Source: Osedax fenrisi (lineage: Eukaryota; Annelida; Polychaeta; Sabellida; Siboglinidae). Taken from it: a stretch of DNA of 64,000 nt. The DNA is taken from assembly GCA_964019155.1 (NCBI GenBank), contig OZ025243.1:13214944-13278943 (forward strand). The letters run 5' to 3'. Below are positions 48,301-61,080 of this stretch, one piece after another. Numbering within the stretch: the stretch's first letter is position 1; the number at the start of each line of letters is the position of its first letter. The notes under the pieces were generated by a model. The model saw only the letters and a program-made list of their open reading frames with translations, did not search any database and was not told the origin of the DNA. The translations under genes were made by a program, and so were the position numbers.

Positions 48301-49271
48301 TGTAATAAATATTTAATTATAATTAATAAACAATTTTATATTCAAAATGATTTTTATTATATTATAATTATAAAATGAGTATTCTAAGAAATTAAACATA
48401 TGATTTATAATTAAAATTAGTAAATTATGATAAATAAACATTAATAATATTATATATATATATATATATCAATATTTATTTGTAAAAAGTAAATATTATA
48501 ATTTAATATACGAAATATCAAAAAAATAACCTATTGAAATAGGAAAATTATTTAAAATTTTAACACATTAAAATAACTATTTAAAAAATTTCATTTATTA
48601 GATAATTCATATTTTAATACTACATTTAATAAATAGAATTAAGAATATTTATAGGTTAGTCAATACAATAATATTTCTAATACTAGGTCTAAAAATCTTT
48701 ATAATATTACCATACAAAATTAGTTAATACTATAAATTTATATTATTATAGAATAGTTAAAATGTAAGTTACTTGTCATAGAGTTTACCTCGTCAAATTA
48801 TAATTTATTTATAATATTTAAAATGTGGTCAACATTATTTTTCTAATTTGAATACAACTTATAAAATGTATGATTTTAACTTAAAAATCAAATAGATTAA
48901 ATATTACTTCAAAATAACTTCTAAATATCAAGGTCGAGTGCACTCGTATATATTTTTAAGCTTTATTTTACTATTGAATAATTTAATTTGATTGAATTAT
49001 ATCTAGGAGAAAATTTATGAATTATATGTCCAAACAATGTAAAAACTAGTTTTAAATATTTATTTCAATATTATTGTTTAAATTATAATATATATTCACA
49101 TTATATTATTTAGAATGTTGAAATAAATAATAAAGAAAAACATATATCAATTTAAATCGAATTTATAAATAAAATTAATAAATAAATTTATAAATTAAAT
49201 AGATTTGAATGTGTACCTTTGATGTGTTTACATGTAATATATATTTTTTCTAAATTTTGTAAGATTTATAG

Positions 49272-49323
<52 letters not shown>

Positions 49324-50048
49324 TATAACACATTTTTATATTTAATAGATGTGAGGATAATTTTACAACTTAAAATTATACAAACTACTAATTCAAGTAT
49401 ATATTTATATGATATATCAAGATAAATACGCACATATTTATATTAATTTAAAATTTCCTAAATATAATATTAAACTTTAAAGTAACGTGTGTGAGGAGAT
49501 TTGATCCACTTTTTTACAAAATATTATGCTACATCTAAAATACTAAAAATAAACATATTTTAAGCATATAACATATAATTTTTTTTTAATCTCAATATAT
49601 TCAAATTTTCTTTCAAATTGAACAGTGAATATCAAAATGTACAATACTTTTTACATTTGTGTTTGATTATAATTATTTACAGACGATGATAACATTATAA
49701 TTATTTAAAAAAAGATTTCAATATATTCTAAATCTGGAAATGTGATTTTTTTTGTAGATTGTTTTATATAACAGGCATTACCAAATATTAATATTTATTT
49801 TGAAGAAATTATTATTTATAAAACAATGTATACATTTATGCTACATAATAAGCCTACATCTTATTAATGACCTTTCAGTTAGATTAATGTATACACTTAA
49901 GTTAATAATATAATGCAATAATACTAATTCAGATAATTGTATATTATTGTATTGTCACTCATGGGGAAAGGAAGGGCAGACTATGGCAGACTTTTGTTAT
50001 TACCTTACAGAAATAAAATATCTCAATTAATATTTAATATTATGATTA

Positions 50049-50084
<36 letters not shown>

Positions 50085-50195
50085 TTACAATATATTGTTA
50101 TAAATAAAGTCGATCAAGAATTAATAAATTAATTATTATTATTCAAGTTATTTGATTTTTGTAAAAAAAAAAAGCAATATTTCCATGTAAATAGA
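48301..50195. other. AT-rich, no gene seen
   Basis: Contains (AT)n tracts at about 49275-49314 and 50048-50081. The short patch at 49960-50020 (ggggaaaggaagggcagact) is less AT-rich but has no recognisable coding or terminal sequence. Confidence 0.55.
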
Positions 50196-50199
50196 GTAA

Positions 50200-50573
50200 A
50201 TTAAATACACTATGCCCTAGGTATCTAGGTGGATAGTTCTGCAAGTATCAATACTATCGAGGATCGTGTAACGTATACAATATTTATATAATATGAAATT
50301 AAATTTATTATATTAACTTAATATTTTTAAACTACATAATATTATGCAATATCTTTTCTGTAAAATAAAGTATACTTTACGTTTTGTTTTGATAACAATT
50401 ATGATTATTTGTTTTTTTTTTCAAATTGAAAATCTATAATTAATATTATATATATAATTAAAAAATAAGTCATACTATCATTCTTAGAATTTAATTATCT
50501 ATACTTTTTGTATATATAATATTTTGAAATATCGCCACAACACCTGTATTATCCACAATATCCTTCTCTCCCT
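50200..50573. mobile_element. Relative of the 6126 element, reverse orientation
   Basis: Reversed, 50573 downward reads agggagagaaggatattgtg and then tgttgtggcgatatttcaa, aligning with the left end at 6126. It continues through aattctaagaatgatagt, which at 6.1-11.3 kb occurs only beyond the gypsy insertion (about 11280). The lower limit is approximate. Confidence 0.6.
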
Positions 50574-50735
50574 TATATGTACTTATTATGACTGTTTAAT
50601 AATTATATAATCAACATTTTCCATATAAATGTCTATGGAATATTATCACCCTCCTTTATTTATATACCTAATGATTATACATTATAATATAATGATCGTA
50701 TAAATGGTACAAATAATTTAAAATCTTATATTTAA

Positions 50736-51511
50736 GGGCCGGGGAAACCTTCGCATTTTGTTGTTGTTAAAAATGTTATATTAATATTTAAAAATATACA
50801 GATTAATTTTAAAATGGTATATAAAGTTTAAAATAAAAGTATTTCAAATAGAGTTTTTAAACATAGTCCTGTACAAAATATTTAATAAAATTTGAGTAAT
50901 ACTTGTGTTCAATTATTCAGTTATGATACGTTTTATTTTAATTATTTATAATATTAATATTTATCTAATAAGCCACATACAGTTATCATGCAGAGAGTGG
51001 CAAATTACAATAACATTATTGTAATAATAAAATATTTTTTTTGATATATAAATATCATAAATTTATTGTTATTTATTCAAAATAATATTGATAAAAAGTT
51101 TAGAAGGCTATATATATCTCAGAACTTTTTTTTTGATTTTTTTTTTCAAACTACTACTTCTTTGTCTAATTGATTCAATTATTATAAACATTTCTGAGTA
51201 TATATATATATGATATTACTGATAATAATCTATCCTATTAGAATGTCATAATTTTATTTTTAATTATAAATTTTATAAAAATAGTTGATGAAAAAAAAAA
51301 AAAAATACAAAAATAAAATATTGGTGGTAACCGATAACTTGTAGATGGTTATATATTTAGATATAGGATAGATTTGATTAATATGATATTTAACTTACTA
51401 GAGGTAACAAAATTAGATAATTATATGAATTTGTGTAAAAGTAGTAGTCTTTTTAGTGACCCACATTTTCCATATCTTTTACATGTAAATTCTGCAAGGT
51501 TACCACGGCCC
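50736..51511. mobile_element. 0.78-kb inverted-repeat element flanked by TTAA
   Basis: The ends GGGCCGGGGAAACCTTCGCA and (inverse) GGGCCGTGGTAACCTTGCA are both preceded by TTAA. A TTAA site duplication would suggest a piggyBac-type transposase; reading the site as TA is equally possible. No coding capacity is visible. Confidence 0.7.
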
Positions 51512-51992
51512 TTAAGACAATTTTATAAATAATGATCAACACTTCAATATTTCATTATTATACAATTTTGGGTGGTTCAAATATAATGTTTAGGTATTAT
51601 TTTAATTCTTATAAAAAAAATTGTATACATAATTTTATATTTTATATTAATTAATATCATAGTTAATATATCATAGTTAATATAAAGTATAATTTATTCA
51701 TATAATATTTACATATTAATGTAAAATTAATTTTAAACGCTTTTTTTTATTTTTAAATAAATAGAATTATATACAATATTTAAAAAATTATATGACATTA
51801 CTATATTGAATGCAAAATCAATAATTTTATAAATATATGTTAACTATACTCGATAGTTTACTATATATAAAATTAAAATGAACATTACAATGAAAATAGA
51901 TAAAATCCAGAAAATATTTGTTTAAATGTGAACTATATCAGGGTTTTACTAATTTGAAATTTACTATATCGAACTTCCATTATAAATATATA

Positions 51993-52775
51993 CAGTAAAA
52001 CCTCTCTATAAGAAACTATTTTTTTTCAGTACTTTTTTTCTTATAGAGAGGTTTTCTTATAAAGAGGTTTTTACTTTTCCACTGATTTTAAGAATTAATT
52101 TATAATTGAAAATGTATTATATACCTATATATACCTATAGGTTATATATATAGTATATTTATATATTTCTTGATTGTTCAGTAAACATTCATCAACTTCT
52201 TTAATTATAGTAGATTTAAAATGTATACTGTATTTTTTTGCGATTAGACATGTTAATACATAATGAAATTTTATTAGTTTTACATTAGTAATTATAAATT
52301 ATGAATATAATATAATAAATATTATGATAATCTATATTTAACAATTAATTTAATAATCAGGGAGTATTGTATACTCCCTGGTATAATATAATAAATTGTA
52401 TCATAATACATTTATAAATTATAAGGATATAATAACATTTATTAATTTTAATAAATTTTAATAAATTTATGGATTAACAATAACAATTATTAATTAATTT
52501 TAATTCATTTCGAGCTATTTATGTAATATAACATTTTTGTAAGAAAAAAAATATCTTATATAATAATTAATTTCTATAATTTTTATCAATATACAATACT
52601 TCTATTTATATATAATTATTTTGTATACAATAAGTTTCTTATAAAGAGTTTTTTCTTATATTTTTCTTATAAGATTTTCTTATAAAGAGGCTTTTTAATG
52701 TGGAAAAGGTTGAATTCCAACTAAATGTGTGAACAATTTTCTTATAAAGATGTTTCTTATAGAGAGGTTTTACTG
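51993..52775. mobile_element. Tc1/mariner-superfamily (pogo-like) MITE, 783 bp
   Basis: The ends CAGTAAAACCTCTCTATAAG match as an inverted repeat and are flanked by TA on both sides. This terminus resembles the pogo/Tigger group. The motif cttataaagaggttttt is repeated near both ends, and a hairpin (cagggagtat/atactccctg at 52358-52380) sits almost at the centre. Confidence 0.85.
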
Positions 52776-53186
52776 TATATTAAAGTAATTATGACATTGC
52801 TATTGATATTAATCAATCAAATCTAATGTTATATCATAAATTAAGTTCACTTTTTTCTATATTAATAAAAATAAAATATTTTATTTGATATTCCAATTAA
52901 TTATTTATTAATTTGTAGTTATTTTATAAAATTGTCTATTACAATAATTTTTATAAAAAATGAATTCAAAAAATATAATTCAAAATTATTGGTTTAACTG
53001 AATAATAACTTATAATATTAAAATAATGATTATATATTATAAATTTTATACCATTATTTTATTTTACAATTAGAATATTAATCTTATAAATATATAATAC
53101 ACACAATCCTATTATAATAATAATAATCTTAGAAAAAAAGATCTAAATATTCAGATATAATAATATTGTGATCTAAAGTTATATAA

Positions 53187-53357
53187 TCATAAGTATTCAC
53201 TAACATCATTGTTCTTTTGGCATATACATCCATAACATCCCATACAAAATCCCCACATCAATAGTCCAACTTCAGCTATGCCACTTATAAGTAGTAACAA
53301 TAAACTATTTTTCTGAAATTTATTTATTTATTATCAATATAAAATAAAAACATAGGT

Positions 53358-53418
<61 letters not shown>

Positions 53419-54250
53419 TATATTAACATATAGTATAACCAAAGATTTTGGAATAACCAAGGAATTTCCTTTGGAAAATCTTTGGTATAACTATATTAAA
53501 TAACACAATAATAGTAGAAATATTAATTATTATTTTAATATAAATATTTATATAAACAATATACATAAAAAGTACATATTATCTATTAGCAGACTATTAA
53601 TTACTATTATTTCACTCTATTTATGATAACAAAATTATACTTTTTGCTTAATATGAATTTTAGATCATCTAATATAACATAATATTATGTTTATTAATAA
53701 ATTATACTTTTTGCTTAATATGAATTTTAGATTATCTAATATAACATAATATTATGTTTAATATATATTTATATGTATATATATATATATATATAACTAA
53801 ATAGTATTTATATATTAATAATCAACTTACAATTTGTTGTAAGGTCGAAGATAAGTCAAATTTTCCATATTGCTGTAATGTGAGTTATATTATGATTAAA
53901 AATACAAGTATAGTTTAATTATTAGGGATATTATACAACAACATGGTAGTTTACTCTAATCTTAAATTTAATTAAAAATGTATGTATGGATATGTATGGA
54001 TACAATTCACAATCTAAATGATACACAATCTTTGATATATATATATATAAGTATACAATAATGCATTTTTATATATATAGGCAGTGTAATTGTATATTTG
54101 AGTTGTATAATATATGTATGTTATAAAATAATTTAATAACAATAATTGTTAGAAAATAACTAATTCCTAGTATATGAATTAAATGTATTTCAATTAATAT
54201 ATATATATATATATATATAATATAATGTGTACTATATTAATATTAATATT

Positions 54251-54306
<56 letters not shown>

Positions 54307-57300
54307 TAAAAACAGTCTGTGTGCCTCAGTTGACTAATGTGTCAGACACCCAGGCAGTATGACACATGTTAAAGCTTTGTCCGGACCATTAAAATAGGTA
54401 TTACAAATATATTTAGAAGTGATCTTATATAATTATGTATAAATAAATGAACGGCTCTCGTTAAAACCATGGATGCCTCGGTGAAGGCAAATAAATGATC
54501 AGCAAAATACGATTTATTGACATGATAGTAGCTTCGAAGGGAAATTAGAGCCCTATGGCTATAGGTAAAGACTTGATAAAGTTCTTGGATGAAATGACTC
54601 TACCAAAATAACAATTAAAATATATATATATAAATATATATATTCTGGATTGTATCATAACTCTAAAACTAAACTAAGTGATATTAATCACTTTACAATA
54701 TTGTTCTACATTATTATATAATACATGCTAGGAACACTACAATAGAAAATGCTCTCAATAGCTTATGATAATGTTGACTAAGACTTATTTTTAGATTATA
54801 AATAATGGTGTCACTATAACGTAACATACTTTTATATATATATATATATATGTGTTTATAGTATATACATTATTAGATTAAATAATATAATTTATGATAC
54901 TAACAAAAAAGTATGCAAGCAGCTTTTTTATAGAAAATATACCCTCAAGGATAAGGTTATCTTCATCTGAAATGGATGCCATAGTTTGGTATAGCACTCC
55001 GAATATACCTATTACGGCTAGAGCTACGGCAAATGACACAAGTGAAAACAAACAAGTAGCACATCCCTGCAATATAAGTGTGAAATATAAGTAAACATTA
55101 GTGAATATTGATTATGTTAATAGTTATAATACAATTATATTTAATAATTATTTGTAACTATATGTTAATATTATTATATATATAAATAATATATAAAGAT
55201 ATATTTAATAATGTATAGGATAATATAATAAATTAAATAACAAAATTAATATAAATAATTATTAATATATTACTCGAGTAATGTATAGGATAATATAATA
55301 AATTAAATAACAAAATTAATATAAATAATTATTAATATATTACTCGAGTAATTATGATCATAATTAAAATTTTATAAGACCAGATTTTATAATACTTTTA
55401 AAAATGTAATAAAATTCATAGATATGTATCATATATTTTAAAATATTGTTATCCAAGAATCTTATTTAATAAATATGAATTATATTAATATAAAATTAAA
55501 ATATTTGATAGAAAAATGGTATATAGTATTGTATATAATATGGTTACTTACTAAAATAATTATAAATTTATTTAGATAAGGGGAGAATTTGTCCACCTGC
55601 AATTACATGTAAATAGATAGATAATTCATAGGTCCAATCAAAAGAGTGTAACATATATTAATTAACACTATACATTAATTTCGTGTGCATATTTCTCTTG
55701 TTATATATTCTACTTATATAGATATTGTGAAAGAATGATATAACAATACTTATCTAGGCACTGTGATTAATAGTAATTCCACCACTGCTGGCAGTAGTAT
55801 CATATATTTAAATTTAATGCAGTTTCTATATAAATATGTTTTCATTGTTCTATTAAATTACATGCAATATAAGTTAGATTTTATTCAATACATAAATAGG
55901 TATAGCTATATATATAGCTTATGTATAGTATTTAAAACCAACATATCCTATTGCTTTGTTATATATTAGTAATGAACACTTAGTTATCACCATATAAATA
56001 ATAATGTAAACATATTATTTAACATTATAAATAACAATATATAGTTCCACAACTGTAATCTATTATTTTTCAATACATTATAATGTTATAATGATATATC
56101 CCATAAAAGATACTTTTTATGGTATTCCTAGATTGATTCTATTTATATTTTTTAACAGACACTAAAAAACATATAAAAGATTATTATTAGATAATAAATA
56201 TTTGTTATGGGACTCTTATTGGATTTAACATGAAATCCTCCCCTTAAATATTATATATTGCTTGCCTAATAAATTGTGTACAATTATTAAAAATACTATA
56301 TATAATATTATACCTAATAACAAGTAAATGTATATTAAATACTGCAAATGTATATATATATACACCTACAATGTAGGTCCTACATTCATTATACATATAA
56401 ATTAATTAATATTATCATTTTATTATATGAATTTTCATTACAATTTGAAAAATTATTATTATAATAACCTATTAATAAAGTAAGGAAAATATATTAAAAT
56501 AGATTATAGGAATATAGATATTGACATTTGATATGTGATTATATATATACATATATATATAGTGGTAATACATAACTTATATAATAAAACAAACCAAACA
56601 TTTACTTTTGGTAAAGGCAGAACATCCTTGTAGAAGAGCATTTACCATAAACTAAATAATAATATAATTATATAAATATTATAATATTTAAAAAATTATA
56701 AATAGTGAATATTTGATATTGGCAGTTATAAATACTATAAATATATATTTGTTAATATTTTATATAAATACTCTATTAAATCCGTTAAATACAGTATTAA
56801 ATATGTTATAAAACTATTATATATTAAAATTAAATATTAGTTTTTAAATTAAATAATGCACACCCATTGAAATGATAATTATTATACAAGTAGAATGCAA
56901 TAAATAATATGATATATCATGGGTATCCTATAGGATACATTTAAATAAGACTAGGTTATAATATTAATATATATATATTATAGTATATATTTAGTTATAT
57001 ATATTAAATAAGCCCTATTTATTAAATTCAATAGTTATGAAACTTTTAAACTTGTATAATTTAATTAGAATATTATATACTATATATATTATTAGTGTTA
57101 TCACATTTTCTAAAAAAAATAAGCATCAGTATCAGTATCACTAGACAGCGTTCTCAGTATAATTTGACAGCAGTATCGTTTTACAATAGTACAAGCATAA
57201 TTTGACAGCAGTATAAGTATAGTATCATATGCTGGTGTAACGGTAGGATAAAACATAAATGGGCATTACCGAATTTTCCTTCATATATTGATTGTCCTCA

Positions 57301-57317
57301 CTATTCTTAGTAGTCAT
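53187..57317 (-). CDS. Five-exon gene for a small multi-pass membrane protein
   Basis: Exons on the minus strand are 57317-57270, 55596-55552, 55066-54905, 53872-53831 and 53312-53187; all introns are phase 0 with GT-AG ends (donors GTAATG, GTAAGT, GTTAGT, GTAAGT). The product has 140 residues. It starts with a hydrophilic N-terminus (MTTKNSEDNQYMKENS), then VDKFSPYLNKF, a clear membrane segment (CLFSLVSFAVALAVIGIFG), an acidic loop (SISDEDN), a second hydrophobic stretch (GIFSIKKLLAYFF) and a final one (LLLLLISGIAEVGLLMW). The tail is Cys-rich (CMGCYGCIC) and ends at TGA. Cys beside the last membrane segment suggests palmitoylation (inference). I do not recognise a named family; MS4A-like or tetraspan-like small proteins are possible comparisons. 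The first exon's assignment to this gene rests on phase and order. Confidence 0.65.
53363..53414. repeat. (AT)n microsatellite
   Basis: About 26 AT dinucleotides inside the last intron of the membrane-protein gene. Confidence 0.95.
53438..53486. repeat. Short inverted motif ACCAAAGATTTTGG ... AAAATCTTTGGT
   Basis: Hairpin with arms around a nested accaaggaatttcctttgg palindrome. Third occurrence of this motif family; it lies in an intron. Confidence 0.7.
53634..53762. repeat. 67-bp tandem duplication
   Basis: attatactttttgcttaata followed by tgaattttaga occurs at 53634 and 53701, with near identity over the unit (one c/t difference). Confidence 0.85.
54255..54299. repeat. (AT)n microsatellite
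   Basis: About 22 AT dinucleotides, ending about a dozen bases before SINE copy 3. Confidence 0.95.
54312..54620 (+). mobile_element. tRNA-derived SINE, copy 3
   Basis: The head gtctgtgtgcctcagttgac has an A-box-like segment; the B-box is degenerate. The body shares gtccggaccat, agaagtgatcttatataatt, aacggctctcgttaaaacca and gcttcgaaggga with copies 1 and 2. A 50-base extra segment (54480-54530) includes a partial repeat of aataaatgatc. It lies in an intron of the membrane-protein gene, antisense to it. Confidence 0.8.
55210..55350. repeat. Exact 70-bp tandem duplication
   Basis: atgtataggataatataata and the following bases to tactcgagta are repeated at 55211 and 55281 without a visible difference, so the event is recent. 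Confidence 0.92.
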
Positions 57318-57492
57318 TTGTTCGAGGAAATTATCATTAAATAATTAAAAATAATGAATTTGGTCTGAATGACAACGCTAATAGGTATATACTATTAAAC
57401 TATATAAATAAAATCATTAGAATGAAGTAGGTATATTAATGAAACTTATAAAATATTAAGAATGATATTATTATAAAAAACATATTACTAAC

Positions 57493-60128
57493 CACACCGG
57501 CAATGAAATACATAAATGACGCCGTCGATATCAACTTGAATAATGTCACGACATCTTTATCTTTGTCACCAATTGTATACAGAAACTTGTAGTTGTCTCC
57601 ATTTTTGTTATACGAATAAACAAATAAAGTTCCGATAATAAGATGGCATATCATGAGAAATATGCCCATGCATTTTTTGCAGCCACTTTCATTTTGCCCC
57701 TGTTATAGATTACGATATTGTAAAAATGATTGTACATATTATAATTATAATTTGTGTATAAGTATAATCATAGAGCTAGAGAGAATAGGAGAGTGGTAAT
57801 ACGCAATATCAGGCAGGGTAAGCCAATGCGGAGTGCGGAAATAAAAATCAGCCATATTGTATTAAATAATATTAATATATATATATTAAGTAATATTCAA
57901 ATATAATTCAAATATTATATTATTTTATTTATTATTTTGTTACCGATAATATTTAATTATGTGATCAATTTCTAGTGATAATAACTGTGGTACCAATATC
58001 AAAATAAACCATATAATATTTTGATATTTTAATTATTTTCCTCGATTTATAAATATAACACATGGATCTTAACAAAACTGCATAGTTGTAACAACATTTT
58101 TCCCTTTTGTAGTCAAATACGTTTTATATTAATATCTATGGCTTCGTCCTATAGAGCCATAAGTAAATATACTTGATAAATACATAATATAAATGATTAT
58201 CATGACAAATATAATATTTTACTCAATTAATTTTTAAATAGAAATTAGGTCAAATCCGCGATCTTGCTCAGACCAATTTAGATTGACACTTTCAGCATGT
58301 CAAATACCTTGTATACCACTTAATTCTCTTTAGCTCTATTATTATAATAGAGAATAATAGCTATAGATTTTAATATATGTATATCAATATTATATTTAAA
58401 TATTCTTTTAGAATTATAATTCATTATTAACAAAAATTGTAAAATAATCATGCTATTATTTTTATAAATTTATGGTAATTTATATACATATATAAGTAAC
58501 TAAAACTATTAAGATAATATAAATTATTCCTACTTTATGATATATATATATATATATCAGGAATGGATGTAAATACATATTTGTATGTAAAACTGATTAG
58601 GTATATTTGTAAATAAATTATTAATCAGATATTTATTTGTATTTAATTGTTGTATATGGTATACTTAATAAAATATACTACCAACATATATTTAATTATT
58701 AATTTAATAGAACAATATTTTATAAATAATTTAAATATATTTACCACATGTTTTTAAACATAATCACATATATGAGATTAGAAATTAGTATTTAAATGCA
58801 ATTAGATACAATGAATACTTCTGAATGCATGAGTTATAGTCTATTTATAATTATTTACTAGAAAGTAGATAAGTCTTGGATCATACATGGGATATATAAT
58901 ATTAATATTAAATGACTAGTTGATTTTTTCAATACCACATATATCATACGGGAGACGATCAAAAAGAATGAGTTAAGGGTTAAAGGTTACATTTGAAATA
59001 CGAGTCAATAGTATATATATATGTTGTATAGATATTTGTGGGTTATTTAGTTTAGTTTTGTTCTACTTGGTTTTTTTTTAGCTGCATTACATCCCAAATT
59101 GAGCCTATACAAATTTATTACGTATTTAAAATGTAACCTTTAAACCTCAACTCGTCCTTATTTATCGTAACCCTATCATACATGTGGTATTGAAAAAATC
59201 AACTAGTCATTTAATATTTATTATTGTGGATTATATTTATACTATTTATAGTATATAGTTTATTATTATAAAAAGCTTCTAATATTAATTAAGTTATTAT
59301 TATTAATGAAGGGTAGATAATTATTAATTATTTAAATATTACCAGATATATAATGGTTAAAAAGAATATGGTAGATTATATGAATATTTAAAAATAATTT
59401 AATATTTAATATGTATTTACATAATAATTATAATATGTGTACATATCAGGGTTTATCGTTTTTTTTGGTTCTTTTAACATTATAAAATAAGGAATCGATT
59501 AGGCAATGATAAGGCTGCAACACGTTTTTTTATTTCGAGAATTAAATTGATTATATTTCTATTAGAAATCATCTAATTATTATTATTATTATTTTTTAAA
59601 TTATTATATTGTTACAATTTGTAACTTGTTATTTTAATGCGAGGATTATATTGATTATATTTCTAATTACTATATTGTTATTTTTTTTAATTATTATTTT
59701 GTTACAATTTGTAACTATTTTTTTTATTATATTTTACTTTATTTTTATAATAAATATATTTTAATAAAATAATTATTTAAATATTTAATATTAATAATAT
59801 ATTATTGAAAATTTAATAATATATATATATATAATTAATATATATAAATAATATTCATTAGTGTTGTATATTTTATACTTACTCTATATATGTATGTTTT
59901 GCACAGACATTTAATAATCGATCTAGGTATATATAATATTTTCTAATTAATAAACTTAACATTTAATTATAAAAAAACCGCCAACCCTGGTACATATACA
60001 TATAATAAGGGTAATTGTCTCGATAAGCTTTAGCTTCTACAAAAACCCTGGTGCAAACCTAAATCTGATAATAATAATAATATACAAACCTGTATAAATA
60101 CGACTGGATTTAATTGAGGTATATACAT
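57493..60128 (-). CDS. Partial paralogue of the membrane-protein gene (two exons)
   Basis: Exon 60128-60090 reads MYIPQLNPVVFIQ between ACAG and GTTTGT. Exon 57699-57493 reads GQNESGCKKCMGIFLMICHL, a membrane segment, then YTIGDKDKDVV and FKLISTASFMYFIAGV before GTTAGT. Both are phase 0. The pair matches exons 2-3 of the downstream gene in size order and pattern: a short exon of 13-15 codons, then G..C..C plus a membrane segment, then an acidic I[GS]D-[KE]D loop and a second hydrophobic stretch. This suggests tandem duplication. The remaining 3' exons are not visible before the next gene starts at 57317, so the copy may be truncated; alternatively all exons form one larger four-segment protein. 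The ATG at the exon edge may not be the start. Confidence 0.5.
58911..59211. mobile_element. 0.3-kb MITE with long inverted arms
   Basis: The ends AATGACTAGTTGATTTTTTC are inverted copies that stay alignable for over 80 bases. The flanks TAATATTA and TAATATTT may be an 8-bp site duplication, though the region is AT-rich. The element lies in the long intron of the partial membrane-protein gene. Confidence 0.75.
59447..59989. mobile_element. hAT-type MITE, 543 bp
   Basis: The ends CAGGGTTTATCG and (inverse) CAGGGTTGGCGG are flanked by an exact 8-bp direct repeat GTACATAT (59439-59446 and 59990-59997). The interior is AT-rich with a duplicated tgattatatttctatta-like segment and no coding frame. 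Confidence 0.85.
60005..60080 (+). mobile_element. Extreme 5'-truncated copy of LINE B (3' end only)
   Basis: About 75 bases, gggtaattgtctcgataagc to aaatctgataataataata, match the LINE B 3' end at 22690-22765. The 3' arm of its stem is changed (acaaaaaccct). It sits within ten bases of the splice donor of the exon at 60090-60128. Confidence 0.85.
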
Positions 60129-60525
60129 CTGTAAAATAAATTATGTATTATATTTAAGTTACATATATTCTCTATCTAAAATTAAACAAGGTTTATGTAT
60201 ATAATTATAATTGGTATGAAATAACAAACTGATTATTTAGTAATTAAATGCAATTTCTATATAGGCTAGTTAAATACCATGAATAAATACCCTAAATTTA
60301 TGAATTTATAACCAGTAATAAATATTAATATATTTCTACTTATGTATATGTAATATATTTGTTAAATTTATGTTTTAGATATTTAAATTAATATATTTTA
60401 TATTATATTTCTTTCAATTTAAATATAGATTGATATATTAAGTATATTATCTAATTCTATAATCATGTAATACAGAGGTTTGACAAAATCCCAAAAATTC
60501 TAGGATATATTCTAGGGTTTTTGTT

Positions 60526-61078
60526 TGGATATTTGCAAAGATGGTTCACTCCCTATTTAAGCTATGTAATTATTTTAATATAGTTTTTTCACCAACTACT
60601 AGACGGAGACACATGTATTATTTTAAGTTATATTTAATATTATTAATTGATAAGGTAATTAAGCTAATTATCAGACTAATATACTTTTAATATTATAATA
60701 TATATGTGAATTATATTTTTTTAAATATATTTAAAATTACGACATTTTCACGGTATTGCAAGTTTACATGTAAATAACAATGACTAAATCGATCTACTTT
60801 TGACCTATACAAATTCGGTTACATTTTTATTATTATATTTTTGATATCTCCAAATAATATTTTTGCGGAACACTTAATTTTCGATATATATCGGATTTTT
60901 ACACATATCTTAATTTAAGATTATATTAGGGTATTATTTTTGAATTTACATGTAAACAGATACAAATTCAAAAATATATTTTAGTTCTTTCACCCGTCGC
61001 ATTTGCGCTAGTGTCGTTTTTATTTCAATAAATCGGTCGAGTGAACCATCTTTCCTTCGGAAAATCTTTGATATTTGG
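60526..61078. mobile_element. Possible 0.55-kb inverted-repeat element
   Basis: gatggttcactc at 60541-60552 is mirrored by gagtgaaccatc at 61039-61050, with matching atatttg/caaatat outward. The right arm has an extra ttccttcggaaaatcttt, a half of the recurring short inverted motif. Confidence 0.5.
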
Positions 61079-61080
61079 TG

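Noticed and set aside
56596..56655. Additional exon (MVNALLQGCSAFTK) of the membrane-protein gene
   Set aside because: There is an acceptor-like TATTTAG and a GTAAAT donor, but the phase does not fit the neighbouring exons. It could be a decayed exon copy; the evidence is too thin.
57757..57864. 36-codon minus-strand frame starting MADFYFRTPHWL
   Set aside because: It is less AT-rich and has an ATG, but no splice site or partner exon, and it overlaps the recurring agagctagagagaa motif.
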